A stretch of 42,907 nt of DNA from an uncultured Prevotellaceae bacterium (GCA_900315745.1 ONAG01000049.1:1-42907); one strand, 5' to 3'; counted from the stretch's first letter, positions 26,901 to 34,347 are shown. Numbers and translations are program-made. The notes: generated by a model from the sequence alone, not told the origin.

Positions 26901-27841
26901 CCATCTATCTCGGGTATGACGATACGTGCGTTTTTCGAACCGCTTGCCATAGGCATCGAATCATTCATCCAGTCATCGTGGCTGCACGAGAGCGGATAGG
27001 GACAGAAAAGCGGTATGTTGCGCTCGTTGAGCCAATGCACAAGCGTGTCGTTGCCTATCCTTCCCATCGCCATGAAAACGATAGCATCGGGCTTGAGACT
27101 GCGCAACATCTTGTCACGCTTTTTCCCCATGGCGGTCAGAGGATACACGTTCATTCCTTTCTCTGTAAGCATCGAGATCAGGGTGTCAACATGCTCCCTG
27201 TTGCCTTCCATCGGGAAAGAGATGCCTGAGATGAATGCCAAACTGGGACCGTCCTCATGATACATGCCTTTTTCTTGCAGATACGCTGTCAATTCATCCG
27301 CAGTCTTGAAATATCGTCCGTACTCGCGGTGGTAATACATATTCGCTGGCACCTCCACAGGGTCTTCCACTTCTTGGTCGCCCCAGCGGTGCGGGGTGGC
27401 GATGTGGCGCAAGTAGCGAAGGCCGTTGCGGTAGTTCTGGCGGTTGTCATTGTCGAAATAGCGCTGAAGCGTGGCTATCTGCTCGGCGGTGAGATTGCGG
27501 TTTTCCACGAAGTCGCTGGAGCGCAGGGTTTTGGTAAAGATGGGAATGCCATTCTCTGCTGCCTTGTTAATTTCATCCATCTGCTCGTCGCTCAGGAAAA
27601 TGCGGCGGGCATAGACGATTATGGCGTCAAAGTCGTCAATGTCGCGCATCTCGTCGGCTTCCATGCACGTGACCTCGATGTGGCGGGAGTCGTTGTTGAG
27701 CACGAAGTCGGCCTGCTGCGCTTCCAATGCGTTGACCACGAGGATACGCGTGGGTGACATGTAGTGGCTGTAGATGGTGAATATGCCTGCCACAAGGAGG
27801 GCAAGCAGGCACAGGGAGACGAGACTTTTACGGATGTTCAT
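23990..27841 (-). CDS. Membrane-anchored CobN/HmuS-like chelatase
   Basis: This 1283-residue member of the CobN/magnesium-chelatase H superfamily has the signature HFGTHGNLEFTPG (H539, H543) plus VPPPHSYLAPYLYVQ and PTGRNMFSINPD. Unlike cytoplasmic CobN, it has an N-terminal membrane segment (~8-27) and a C-terminal one (VIAAVILVVILLGGMLML) followed by RRKSK, so the catalytic body should face the periplasm. HmuS of Porphyromonas has this architecture. True cobaltochelatase needs CobS and CobT, which are absent here. It starts 3 bases after the cbiK-like gene. Control by a cobalamin riboswitch suggests a corrinoid or cobalt substrate; metal insertion or removal cannot be decided from sequence. 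Confidence 0.9.
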   Translation of the reverse strand: MNIRKSLVSLCLLALLVAGIFTIYSHYMSPTRILVVNALEAQQADFVLNNDSRHIEVTCMEADEMRDIDDFDAIIVYARRIFLSDEQMDEINKAAENGIPIFTKTLRSSDFVENRNLTAEQIATLQRYFDNDNRQNYRNGLRYLRHIATPHRWGDQEVEDPVEVPANMYYHREYGRYFKTADELTAYLQEKGMYHEDGPSLAFISGISFPMEGNREHVDTLISMLTEKGMNVYPLTAMGKKRDKMLRSLKPDAIVFMAMGRIGNDTLVHWLNERNIPLFCPYPLSCSHDDWMNDSMPMASGSKNARIVIPEIDGGIAPFCIGTQNKDKKGFFKHTAEVERCQMFVDYVCRYLSLRTKPNKEKRIAIGYFKRPGKDALLASGMEVIPSMYNFLLRLRQEGYNVSGLPESLDAFARQVKTEGLVLGSYAKGAQQEYMRKGHPLWLRKSEYEKWAKEVLAPEKYAEVTKRYGEAPGHLLAHGDSIAVACLRYGNVLLFPQPRPALGDDDFKLVHGVEVPPPHSYLAPYLYVQKGFDADALIHFGTHGNLEFTPGRDAGMRKQDWSSQLIGATPHFYYYTTGNIGEAVIAKRRSQAALLTYLTPPYAESGMRQKYATLLNNVHKAVETGGKNIALVTDIKKRIINEGLHRSLSLDSIPTKPYTLEELERIDAHLEELSNENMQGAFYTMGQPYTDEQLRQTILAMNADPLAYDMARKDQQQGRITDKQARDYAFVAHHYLPKARQQVLSTYHASEEASLILRSTKAEFDNMILALNGGSIAPAPGGDPVQNSNVLPTGRNMFSINPDNTPDAQAWEDGKRLAESTLAQYKKQHGKYPQKVCYTFWAGEFITTGGATIAQALWVLGVEPVRDSQGRIGSLRVVPAKDLHRPRIDVVVQVSGQLRDIADSRLKLITDAIQLVSAEKEDSNFVREGTLAQEKELIDKGVPPKKARELSSLRVFGPVNNGYSTGMMNYIERSGQWTDTKELTDGYLNNMCAAYGDEQNWGVCQKDLFKVALKQTDVVVQPRQSNTWGPISLDHVYEFMGGLSMTVKALTGKEPDALMADYRNRSNRRMQDVKAAVDVEIRTTLLNPTFVKERMKGDEGTAQMFGEMFRNIFGWSVTRPSALDENVFHDLYRMYVADEEHLGVKEYMLQKNPAAFQSMTAVMLESARKGYWKPSDEQLNTTVQLHADITNEGGAACTDFVCNNQPLQHFVESRLSGEAGKEYKRQMTFAKGQRSENMVLEKIDGNSGSIGSSSTMVIAAVILVVILLGGMLMLLRRKSKTEE

Positions 27842-27844
27842 AGG

Positions 27845-28681
27845 TTATTTGCTGCCGTTCTTCATTTTATGGATATACTGGTCTTGTATCTCAGGCACTT
27901 CACCAAGTCCTTCGATGTGGAGGTCCACACTGAACCCTTGTTCTTCCAACTGCTGCTTCCATTCTACGGCGATGTCGTTGTTGGCATGGTCGCCTGCTAC
28001 GAAAAGCAGTGGAACAAGTGTCACCTTGCGGCATTTCATCTGCTTCATCTCCCGTATGGCGGTTTCGAGCGTGGGATAGCCTTCGATGGTGGCGACATGA
28101 TGGTTGGGATGCCCTTGTGCGTGCATCACATAGTCAAGCTGACTGTATAGGGCGGTGGCGGGGCTTTCCGTGCCATGTCCTACGAACAGCACGTGTTCGC
28201 GTTTCTTGGTGTCTGCAGGATGGCGGCCGGCAAGGATGTTGCAAACCTGTTCTGCATCCTCAACGGAATGGAGCAATGGCGTGCCAATCGTCAGGCTGTC
28301 GAAAAAGGGACGCAGATTGTCGGTCTCCTTGCACAACCTTTCCATCTCAATTCCGTCAATGATATAAGAGGGTTGGATGAGTATGCGCCGATGACCTTCT
28401 CCGCGCAGACGCAACAGGGCATCGGTGGGACTTTCCTTGCGGATGGCGCGTTTCTCCAAACGTGCCATCACAATCTTAGAGGTGTACGCTTCGGCGAACG
28501 CCAGTCCGGGGAATTCCTTTTTGACTTTTGCGTTGATGGCATCAATAGTCTTTGCACGCGTGTCATCATAGGTGGTTCCGAAATGGACCATCAGGACGGC
28601 AGTGGGTGGCATAACAACGTCCTGTGCGCGGACGTATGCCGCGCACAGGATTATGGTAATGAATAAAAACAGTTTTCTCAT
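27845..28681 (-). CDS. cbiK: Exported CbiK-type sirohydrochlorin cobaltochelatase
   Basis: This 278-residue class II chelatase of the CbiK family normally inserts Co(II) into sirohydrochlorin. The metal-site histidines are H169 (FVGHGTES) and H232 (VAGDHANND). MVHFGTTYDDTR near the start and IQPSYIIDGIE are family hallmarks. It has a signal peptide (MRKLFLFITIILCAAYVRAQ), so it acts in the periplasm, like the exported CbiK of Desulfovibrio. The start at 28681 was chosen for the signal peptide; an upstream frame to 28723 overlaps the preceding gene. Cytoplasmic corrin synthesis could not use it directly, so a role in metal binding, transport or exchange is more likely. Confidence 0.92.
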   Translation of the reverse strand: MRKLFLFITIILCAAYVRAQDVVMPPTAVLMVHFGTTYDDTRAKTIDAINAKVKKEFPGLAFAEAYTSKIVMARLEKRAIRKESPTDALLRLRGEGHRRILIQPSYIIDGIEMERLCKETDNLRPFFDSLTIGTPLLHSVEDAEQVCNILAGRHPADTKKREHVLFVGHGTESPATALYSQLDYVMHAQGHPNHHVATIEGYPTLETAIREMKQMKCRKVTLVPLLFVAGDHANNDIAVEWKQQLEEQGFSVDLHIEGLGEVPEIQDQYIHKMKNGSK

Positions 28682-28694
28682 CGTCGGGTTATGG

Positions 28695-30059
28695 TTAGTC
28701 CTCCACAAGACGGATTTGCTCAAAGTAATAACCTTCTGCTACATCTACGCCCTTGCTCACCGCACCAGTGGCGACATCATAGACATAGACGCAGGGAGCA
28801 GCGCTCTGGGTGTTGACTCCGAAGAACACTTTGCCGGCAGCCCTGTCAAAAGCGGAGCGCTGTGAGAAACGGCCGCTGCTGTAATCGATGTCGGAGCCAT
28901 TGACTGCCATACGTGTGCGGGTCTTGGCATTCAGATCAATGACGCTGTAGTAGTGGCTGTAGCTGTCTATCTGTGTGGCTTTTCTTGTTCCTCCCTTGCC
29001 GTCATCCTCGGTGAGGGCATCATTACGTGAATACACGAACACCTTTCCTTTGCCGAGATATTGTGTGGTCAACAATTTGCCATCGGCATTGGGGAATCCG
29101 TTGTAGCCTGCATCGAAGTTGTAGTTGCCCTTGCTGATGCGCAGCAGTTTGCCTTCCTCTCCGATTTCGGTATCGCTGAAGGCGACAAGGTAAAGGTTGC
29201 CTTTCTCATCGAAGAAGGTGGTCTGCTGAAGCAGTTCTCCATAGGCAGAACCAGCCATCTCGTTGGCCTCGCTGTTGATGATGTCCTGCTCGACAGCCAT
29301 CGTGTTGGCATCGATGACGGCGATGTGGAAATTCGGCTCGTTCTTGGCGGTTCTTCCCGAACCCTTCTTGTTGTAATAGAAATAGAACAGTTTGTTGTCG
29401 CTCTCGCGGTAGGCAAGGATGCCACTTGTGGTGAAGCTGTCATATCCGTCGGCAACCTGGAGACTAAGTGTGCCCTCGCTGATGATGCTCATGTCATCGG
29501 TGTTGAGCTTGGTCCACACGATGGCGTTCTTGTCGCCGTTGGCAGCCATGATGACGAGGGTGTTGTCGCTTGTCCAAGCATGGCAGTACTGACGGGTGTT
29601 GTAGGTGTTCTCACGGAAAGGCTGCGCCTGCACCACCTGCATCTTGTTGTTGGCAAACTGCAGCTTGACAAAGCGGTCGGCTGAGACGGGCACCTCGTAA
29701 TAGTATTTGCCTTTGAGAATCATCTCCATCGAGTAGTCTGCGTTGATTTCAGCACCCATGTTCTTGAAATCGACGGTGGCACCACCGTCCAGGGTGGTGC
29801 GGCTCTGCATTATGGTAGTGACGTCGCGTCCCATACCTCCTTGCTTGCCCACAGTGACGGTGAGGTCGAAGTGGTGGGGAACATCAACAATGGGCTCGGT
29901 ACCTTGTTCCTCATCGAAGGTGACATCCTTGATGTCATCGACGTTGATCTCCAACGTCGTGCCGTCGTTCTTGAGGATTTTCATCACATACTGGTTCTGG
30001 GCATGGATGCCGAGACACAGCATCATGGTAGCTGTCAAAGCGAGTAATAATCTTTTCAT
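28695..30059 (-). CDS. Exported protein, DUF4374-like beta-propeller type, unknown ligand
   Basis: This 454-residue protein has a signal peptide (MKRLLLALTATMMLCLGIHAQ), a short beta-hairpin module common in Prevotella (VMKILKNDGTTLEINVDDI), then repeated blade-like strands (VIDANTMAVEQDI, YSVIDLNAKTRTRMAV, VYVYDVATGAVSKGVDV). This looks like DUF4374 proteins that accompany TonB-dependent receptors. In Bacteroides, the cobalamin-capturing surface protein BtuG is also a propeller, so this could be a functional counterpart, but there is no lipobox and I see no direct homology. It sits 25 bases after the preceding small gene and 13 bases before cbiK. Confidence 0.7.
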   Translation of the reverse strand: MKRLLLALTATMMLCLGIHAQNQYVMKILKNDGTTLEINVDDIKDVTFDEEQGTEPIVDVPHHFDLTVTVGKQGGMGRDVTTIMQSRTTLDGGATVDFKNMGAEINADYSMEMILKGKYYYEVPVSADRFVKLQFANNKMQVVQAQPFRENTYNTRQYCHAWTSDNTLVIMAANGDKNAIVWTKLNTDDMSIISEGTLSLQVADGYDSFTTSGILAYRESDNKLFYFYYNKKGSGRTAKNEPNFHIAVIDANTMAVEQDIINSEANEMAGSAYGELLQQTTFFDEKGNLYLVAFSDTEIGEEGKLLRISKGNYNFDAGYNGFPNADGKLLTTQYLGKGKVFVYSRNDALTEDDGKGGTRKATQIDSYSHYYSVIDLNAKTRTRMAVNGSDIDYSSGRFSQRSAFDRAAGKVFFGVNTQSAAPCVYVYDVATGAVSKGVDVAEGYYFEQIRLVED

Positions 30060-30084
30060 GTCTTATTGTTTTTGTTTGTTGTTT

Positions 30085-30555
30085 TTATTGATTCAGAATT
30101 TTGATGCTGGTCTTTGCCGTTCTTACGATAAAGAGACCTTTGCCCAGTGTGGTAAGGTCAATGTCGGTAGTGCCGTTGGCGGTAATGGGATAGGTGCCCA
30201 CCATACGTCCGTCTGTGGTATAGACACGTACGGCGTCATCGGTCTTGCCACGGGTCACATAGAGGTGCCCCATCTCGATGCGTGGCTTCTCTTCTGTTAT
30301 ATCGAAAATGCCCAGAGGAGTGTCCGAGAAATAATATTTGGTCACGTCGACTAATGATGCGGACACTTTTTCCTCGCCTGCCACGGTCACTTTCAGTTCG
30401 CCGCCCTGGCAGGTGATGACGGGTTTGTCCTGGAGGGCGATGGCAGTCTGCGTGCCGTCCTTGAGGTCGAACACTACATACTGCATTCCCTCTGCGCTGA
30501 CACTGACGGTTACCATCAGCACCAGCATGGTGATTAAGAATTTCAGTTTTTTCAT
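30085..30555 (-). CDS. Small exported protein with T9SS-like C-terminal tail
   Basis: This 156-residue protein has a signal peptide (MKKLKFLITMLVLMVTVSVSA), a beta-rich middle (MQYVVFDLKDGTQTAIAL) and a C-terminal part (VRVYTTDGRMVGTYPI, then LGKGLFIVRTAKTSIKIL) that resembles the type A sorting domain of type IX secretion. It may therefore be delivered to the cell surface next to the TonB-dependent receptor, whose gene ends 12 bases upstream. I do not recognise the N-terminal part. Its place in the riboswitch operon suggests a role in binding or capturing the ligand. Confidence 0.7.
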   Translation of the reverse strand: MKKLKFLITMLVLMVTVSVSAEGMQYVVFDLKDGTQTAIALQDKPVITCQGGELKVTVAGEEKVSASLVDVTKYYFSDTPLGIFDITEEKPRIEMGHLYVTRGKTDDAVRVYTTDGRMVGTYPITANGTTDIDLTTLGKGLFIVRTAKTSIKILNQ

Positions 30556-30567
30556 CTTGTCAATTGT

Positions 30568-32733
30568 TTAAAATGAATGTTGGTTGGTTGATTGCAAAAG
30601 TATTCTGAATTTGGCAAACAGGTTTCTGCCCGGTTTCTGCAATTTGTAGTTGTCGTAAATGGTGCGGTCGAAGAGGTTGTCGCAACTTACTGAAAGGTTG
30701 TAGCGACCTTGATGCCAGGAATAGGTGGCTTGAGCACCGAAAATGTTTTTCTCCGGGATGCGTGCCTTGGTGTCGAGTGCTCCGTAGCCTTCCCAAGAGA
30801 GATAGAACCAATGTACCCACTGGTAATCTACACCCAGATGCAGGTGGTCGCCTTTGGTGAATAGGTTGCGGAAATGGTAGTGTGCCTCGGCGGAGGCGAA
30901 GAACCACGGACGGTTGGGCACGTGGTTGTTGAAGGTTACGGAGGGCTTGCCGTCGCTCTTGAATTCCATGCGGTCGCGTGCGTCTTGCCAGGTGATGTTG
31001 CCCACCACTTGCAGTCGCTGCTGCCAGTCGTAACGCAACTCGCCTTCGATGCCTTTGATATGTACCGCCGGTACGTTGACATATTGCATCATGCCTTCCT
31101 TCTCCGACACCTGTGGCTGGATGTAATTGTCCACATGGCGAAGGAATCCGCTCACCTCGTAGGAGAGGGTGTGGTCATGGCTTCTCAGTGTGCCGAAGAG
31201 GCTGAGGTTGACATTCTCGCTCTTCTCTGGCTCCAGGGTGACATTGGCGTAGATGGTGGTTCCGTTGCCTAACAGTTCTCTTGCCAGGGGCAGTCTTACG
31301 CTGTGTTCATAACTGGCCTTGATAGCAAGCGGTTCCATGGGTTGGAAGCGCAGCCCCGCTCCCCAACCGAGGTCGTTCTGAGTGTTGGAACCTTGGACGT
31401 CTCTTGAGCCGGTCACCGTTGGGATGTCTGTCTGGCGGATGTCAAGATGGTTGATGTAATCTTTAAGAAAAAAGGTGTTGGCCATCCTTCCTCCGAAGAG
31501 TGACTGATTATAGGCAAGACCGACAATGTGTTTTTCAAGGATGTCGTTGGCAGGTTCGAAGCTCTTGTCCACCGCGTCCCATCGGTCGTTGCCCGTGCGG
31601 TTGAGGGCGTAACTCAGGTTTACCAGGTGTCCTTCGACGATGTTGTAGGTAAAGTCAGCGCGTCCGATGGTCAGCGGTCGCTTGTAGTGGCGCAGCGAGC
31701 GTGCCCTTCCGGTAATTTCATTGCGTGAGCTCTTGATAAACTCCCCGTTCCAGTTGTATTTTCGATAGGTGGTATCAACCGTCTCAGAATGGTCCCACGT
31801 ATGCGAGAGCGATAGCGTGGCGGAGAGGTTGGGTAGCAGGAAGTGGCGCTTCTGGTAGTTGGCGAATATGTTCCACGCTTTGGTGTGCCTTTCCGCCTCG
31901 CCCACCACTTTTGTCTGTATCTGACCTGTTTGTATCTCCTTTTCCACTTTGTTGAAGGAGGCACCAACAAAGAAATCATCCGCCCACCATTTGTCTCTTA
32001 CACCTATCTCTACTTGTCCGAGAAAGGAGAAATAATCATCGTGGAAGCGCCTTCGATTGGCTGCCACATACTCACGGCTCTCCTCGTCCCACACTTCTAC
32101 CCCCTTCATCATATAATCGTTTTTCGATGCGTTGATGCCTATCGTGGGACGGATAGTAAGGCCGTTGCTCAAAACATATTGTCCATTGAGGTCGCCCTTG
32201 TGAGTGTGGTATGACCCCAAACCGTAAGAGGCATCCAGATAGTTGGTTTTGCGGCGGTTGGTGACGATGTTCACGGCACCGCCCAGCGCATCGCTGCTGA
32301 GCCATGTGGGCACCACTCCCTTGTAGATTTCGATGTGCTCGATGAGGTTCACTGGCAGGCTGGCGAGAGTCACACCTGAACCCTTGGCGTCAAGCGGCAC
32401 CCCATCGATGAAATAACGGACGGAGTTGCCCGACATGCCATTAATACTAAGGTCGAAGTCAGAACCTACGCCACCCTCCTCCCTGATTTTCACGCCTGCG
32501 GTGCGGTCCACCAGACTACTGAGTGAACTGATGCTGCTTGCCACCGACCGGATGTCGATGGCATTGACGGAGAAGGCACCTTCGCGCAGCCGCTGTGTCT
32601 TAGATTTGCCCGTCACCGTCACATCGGTCAATGTGATCGTATCATTAGCCAGACCGCCCTTTTCCCCTCGGGGTTGGGCGCCAACAAATAGATATGACAG
32701 ACAGACCATCATCAATAACAGTCTTCTCATCAT
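30568..32733 (-). CDS. TonB-dependent outer-membrane receptor, BtuB-like (corrinoid uptake)
   Basis: This ~721-residue receptor has a signal peptide (MMRRLLLMMVCLSYLFVGAQ), a plug domain (TGKSKTQRLREGAFSV, GMSGNSVRYFIDGVPLDA, IEIYKGVVPTWLSSDALGGA) and a 22-strand barrel ending in NLFAKFRILL. No carboxypeptidase-like N-terminal extension is present, so it is not of the SusC type. First gene after the cobalamin riboswitch, which supports cobalamin or another corrinoid as the ligand; the closest positional analogue otherwise is the heme receptor HmuR. The ATG at 32733 (or the adjacent one at 32730) was chosen over a GTG at 32757 because the signal peptide starts there. Confidence 0.9.
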   Translation of the reverse strand: MMRRLLLMMVCLSYLFVGAQPRGEKGGLANDTITLTDVTVTGKSKTQRLREGAFSVNAIDIRSVASSISSLSSLVDRTAGVKIREEGGVGSDFDLSINGMSGNSVRYFIDGVPLDAKGSGVTLASLPVNLIEHIEIYKGVVPTWLSSDALGGAVNIVTNRRKTNYLDASYGLGSYHTHKGDLNGQYVLSNGLTIRPTIGINASKNDYMMKGVEVWDEESREYVAANRRRFHDDYFSFLGQVEIGVRDKWWADDFFVGASFNKVEKEIQTGQIQTKVVGEAERHTKAWNIFANYQKRHFLLPNLSATLSLSHTWDHSETVDTTYRKYNWNGEFIKSSRNEITGRARSLRHYKRPLTIGRADFTYNIVEGHLVNLSYALNRTGNDRWDAVDKSFEPANDILEKHIVGLAYNQSLFGGRMANTFFLKDYINHLDIRQTDIPTVTGSRDVQGSNTQNDLGWGAGLRFQPMEPLAIKASYEHSVRLPLARELLGNGTTIYANVTLEPEKSENVNLSLFGTLRSHDHTLSYEVSGFLRHVDNYIQPQVSEKEGMMQYVNVPAVHIKGIEGELRYDWQQRLQVVGNITWQDARDRMEFKSDGKPSVTFNNHVPNRPWFFASAEAHYHFRNLFTKGDHLHLGVDYQWVHWFYLSWEGYGALDTKARIPEKNIFGAQATYSWHQGRYNLSVSCDNLFDRTIYDNYKLQKPGRNLFAKFRILLQSTNQHSF

Positions 32734-32796
32734 GATAATTGTAAGAATTCGCTCCACTCAGCCTTATTCCCGAGGCTTTCGTTTCGCCTTTTCTGT

Positions 32797-32958
32797 GACA
32801 TGGCAGGTTTCCTGGCTCTTTCCGAAAAGACTGCCTTCCCGATCCTCTCAGTGGCTTTTCTTGTCTTTTCATAATGGAAATAACAGTAGCGGGTACTGCT
32901 CAGGACTTTCACCTGATTCCCTCTATACACGGGTGGAACACCCGGTATCACCAATGTC
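32797..32958 (-). ncRNA. Cobalamin riboswitch aptamer
   Basis: Read on the minus strand, the conserved parts occur in the right order: P1 5' arm GACAT (32954-32958), a P2-type hairpin CCGGGTGTTCCACCCG, core GGGAATCAGGTGAAAGTC then CTGAGCAGTACCCGC and TACTGT (down to ~32884), GCCACTGAG (32847-32855), GGGAAGGC (32833-32840), the B12 box AGCCAGGAAACCTGCC (32802-32817) and the P1 3' arm ATGTC (32797-32801). Between the aptamer and the receptor start there is no T-run. A small hairpin AGCCT...AGGCT lies close to the start, so translational control is more likely than termination. Confidence 0.95.
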
Positions 32959-32963
32959 GGATG

Positions 32964-32994
32964 CAAAATTAATAATAAAAGATGAAAGTGCAAA
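32964..32994 (-). promoter_or_regulatory. Promoter of the riboswitch operon
   Basis: On the minus strand TTTG (32991-32994), a 19-base spacer and TAATTTTG (32964-32971) form a perfect Bacteroidota -33/-7 promoter. The predicted start of transcription falls within a few bases of the riboswitch P1 stem, so promoter and aptamer support one another. Confidence 0.8.
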
Positions 32995-33101
32995 GAAAAT
33001 GGTTTCTTTTTATCACTATGCTCTCGGGCGATTTCACCCTGATATTTGAGATAGAGTTGTTTGGAAAAGGTTGGTGCCCAACCAACGAAAAAAAGTTTTA
33101 T

Positions 33102-33145
33102 CTTGAAAGGAAAAGCGCAGAAATCTGCGTGCTTTTCCTTTCAAG
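33102..33145 (-). terminator. Long hairpin terminator after the flavodoxin operon
   Basis: CTTGAAAGGAAAAGC and GCTTTTCCTTTCAAG form a 15-bp perfect stem, with GCAG/CTGC pairing again inside. On the minus strand it is followed by ATAAAACTTTTTTT. It separates the flavodoxin operon from the riboswitch operon. Confidence 0.75.
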
Positions 33146-33180
33146 ACGATTGTAGTCCTTGTCAAAGTCCATACTATCCT

Positions 33181-33393
33181 TTAGTTCATGCCAAATAACC
33201 TCACATCTGCCATGCAGAGAGTCTGGATGATGTGACCAAGTTCAGGTGTTCCATCCTCCTTTACATATTTTGCACTGTTCCAAGCCAGCATAAGACCGAT
33301 TACAATCATCATAGGCAAGATGGCGTATTGTCCGGCATTTTCACTGGCAAGTTCCATAAAGGCATTGGCGATGTTGAACAGGGTAATCAACAC
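33181..33393 (-). CDS. Small membrane protein downstream of flavodoxin; start unresolved
   Basis: The frame encodes two membrane segments (AVLITLFNIANAF and YAILPMMIVIGLMLAW) and a polar tail ending in ADVRLFGMN. It is real-looking but has no ATG before the first segment. The given start is an in-frame GTG; the next is a TTG at 33390. The open frame also continues upstream through the end of the flavodoxin gene, so expression might depend on translational coupling or a rare start such as ATT at 33408. Function unknown; it follows the flavodoxin stop by ~25 bases. Confidence 0.55.
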   Translation of the reverse strand: MLITLFNIANAFMELASENAGQYAILPMMIVIGLMLAWNSAKYVKEDGTPELGHIIQTLCMADVRLFGMN

Positions 33394-33418
33394 GGCAAAT
33401 AATAAAATATGACGTTTA

Positions 33419-33913
33419 TTACAATTCGGGTGAGATGGCAGAGAGCCAGTTCTCAATACGCATGTCGGTCTTGTCGTCTTCGTTGATATCGTCAAGTGGC
33501 AGACCTATGAACTTGCCGTCGATGACGGCTTCTGAGTCGTCAAAGGTATATCCGTCGGTGTCCACGCTGCCAATGAAGCGGGCACCACTATCCTTGATGG
33601 CGTTGTAGAGTTCGCCGATACCGCCTACGAAAGTGTCGCTATATGATTCGCAGTCACCACATCCGAATAAAGCAATGGTCTTGCCGTTGAGATTTGCATC
33701 CTGTAGGGTCTTCAGTCCATCGTACCAGTCGTCCTGCAACTCTCCGGCTCCCCAGGTGGATGTGCCGAGAATCAGGTTCTGGTGGTCGTTGATAGTGTCG
33801 GCTGTTAAGTCTTGTACGTTTATGGTCTCACAGCCCAGTTTCGAGGCAATCTTCTCCGCAATGGCCTCGCAGGTTCCCGTCGAGGAACCATAGATAACAA
33901 TTGTTGCGTTCAT
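33419..33913 (-). CDS. fldA: Flavodoxin
   Basis: This 164-residue soluble flavodoxin has the FMN phosphate loop in IVIYGSSTGTCEAIAEKI, the W-loop in LGTSTWGAGELQDDWYD and the Y-loop in LFGCGDCESYSDTFVGGI. The length fits long-chain flavodoxins. It is a low-potential electron carrier that usually replaces ferredoxin under iron limitation. It starts 18 bases after the DUF2023 gene, a pairing seen in many Bacteroidota, and shares its promoter. Confidence 0.95.
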   Translation of the reverse strand: MNATIVIYGSSTGTCEAIAEKIASKLGCETINVQDLTADTINDHQNLILGTSTWGAGELQDDWYDGLKTLQDANLNGKTIALFGCGDCESYSDTFVGGIGELYNAIKDSGARFIGSVDTDGYTFDDSEAVIDGKFIGLPLDDINEDDKTDMRIENWLSAISPEL

Positions 33914-33931
33914 TTATTCTCTTTTTTATGG

Positions 33932-34291
33932 TTAGTTTTTGTTGTTATGACGGCCTTTCCTTTGGCAGTAGCGTTCACACTGGGCGCAGATGTCATACCC
34001 GAGCATGGCACCGAGGATGAAGTCCTCTTCGGGTGTGAGCATGCATAGTGGACGGGTGATGATGAGCCGGATGGCGTCCAGACACTCGCGTCGTCCGAAG
34101 TAGAAGTTCAGATTCTGCTCTCCAACTGGCTGAAGTACATAGGGAATGCCCTTGCTCTCCAATCGTCCGGCAACCTGCTCACCATATTTCTTGTTGCAGG
34201 TGAACAGCACCATCTGGCGCACACCTTTTCTAAGTTCATAGATGTGGTTCATCAGTACTTTCATCTCCATGGGGGTAGTCGTTGTTCTCAT
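33932..34291 (-). CDS. DUF2023 protein
   Basis: This 119-residue cytoplasmic protein of family DUF2023 has the conserved stretch MNHIYELRKGVRQMVLFT and the C-terminal part FILGAMLGYDICAQCERYC, with two cysteines spaced CAQC plus a third that could bind metal. The family is typically encoded next to flavodoxin. Its function is not established. It is the first gene of the flavodoxin operon. Confidence 0.85.
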   Translation of the reverse strand: MRTTTTPMEMKVLMNHIYELRKGVRQMVLFTCNKKYGEQVAGRLESKGIPYVLQPVGEQNLNFYFGRRECLDAIRLIITRPLCMLTPEEDFILGAMLGYDICAQCERYCQRKGRHNNKN

Positions 34292-34316
34292 TATCGTTTA
34301 ATCATTTTTGTGAGTG

Positions 34317-34347
34317 CAAAGTTATTGAGGAAAAATATATGGTGCAA
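34317..34347 (-). promoter_or_regulatory. Promoter of the DUF2023-flavodoxin operon
   Basis: On the minus strand TAACTTTG (34317-34324) with TTG (within 34345-34347) about 20 bases upstream. It lies 25 bases from the DUF2023 start and overlaps the palindrome at 34341-34379. Confidence 0.6.

Noticed and set aside
22369-32733. Naming the operon hmuRSTUV (heme uptake)
   Set aside because: Gene order and architecture fit, but the cobalamin riboswitch and CbiK make a corrinoid or cobalt role more likely, so heme gene names would mislead.
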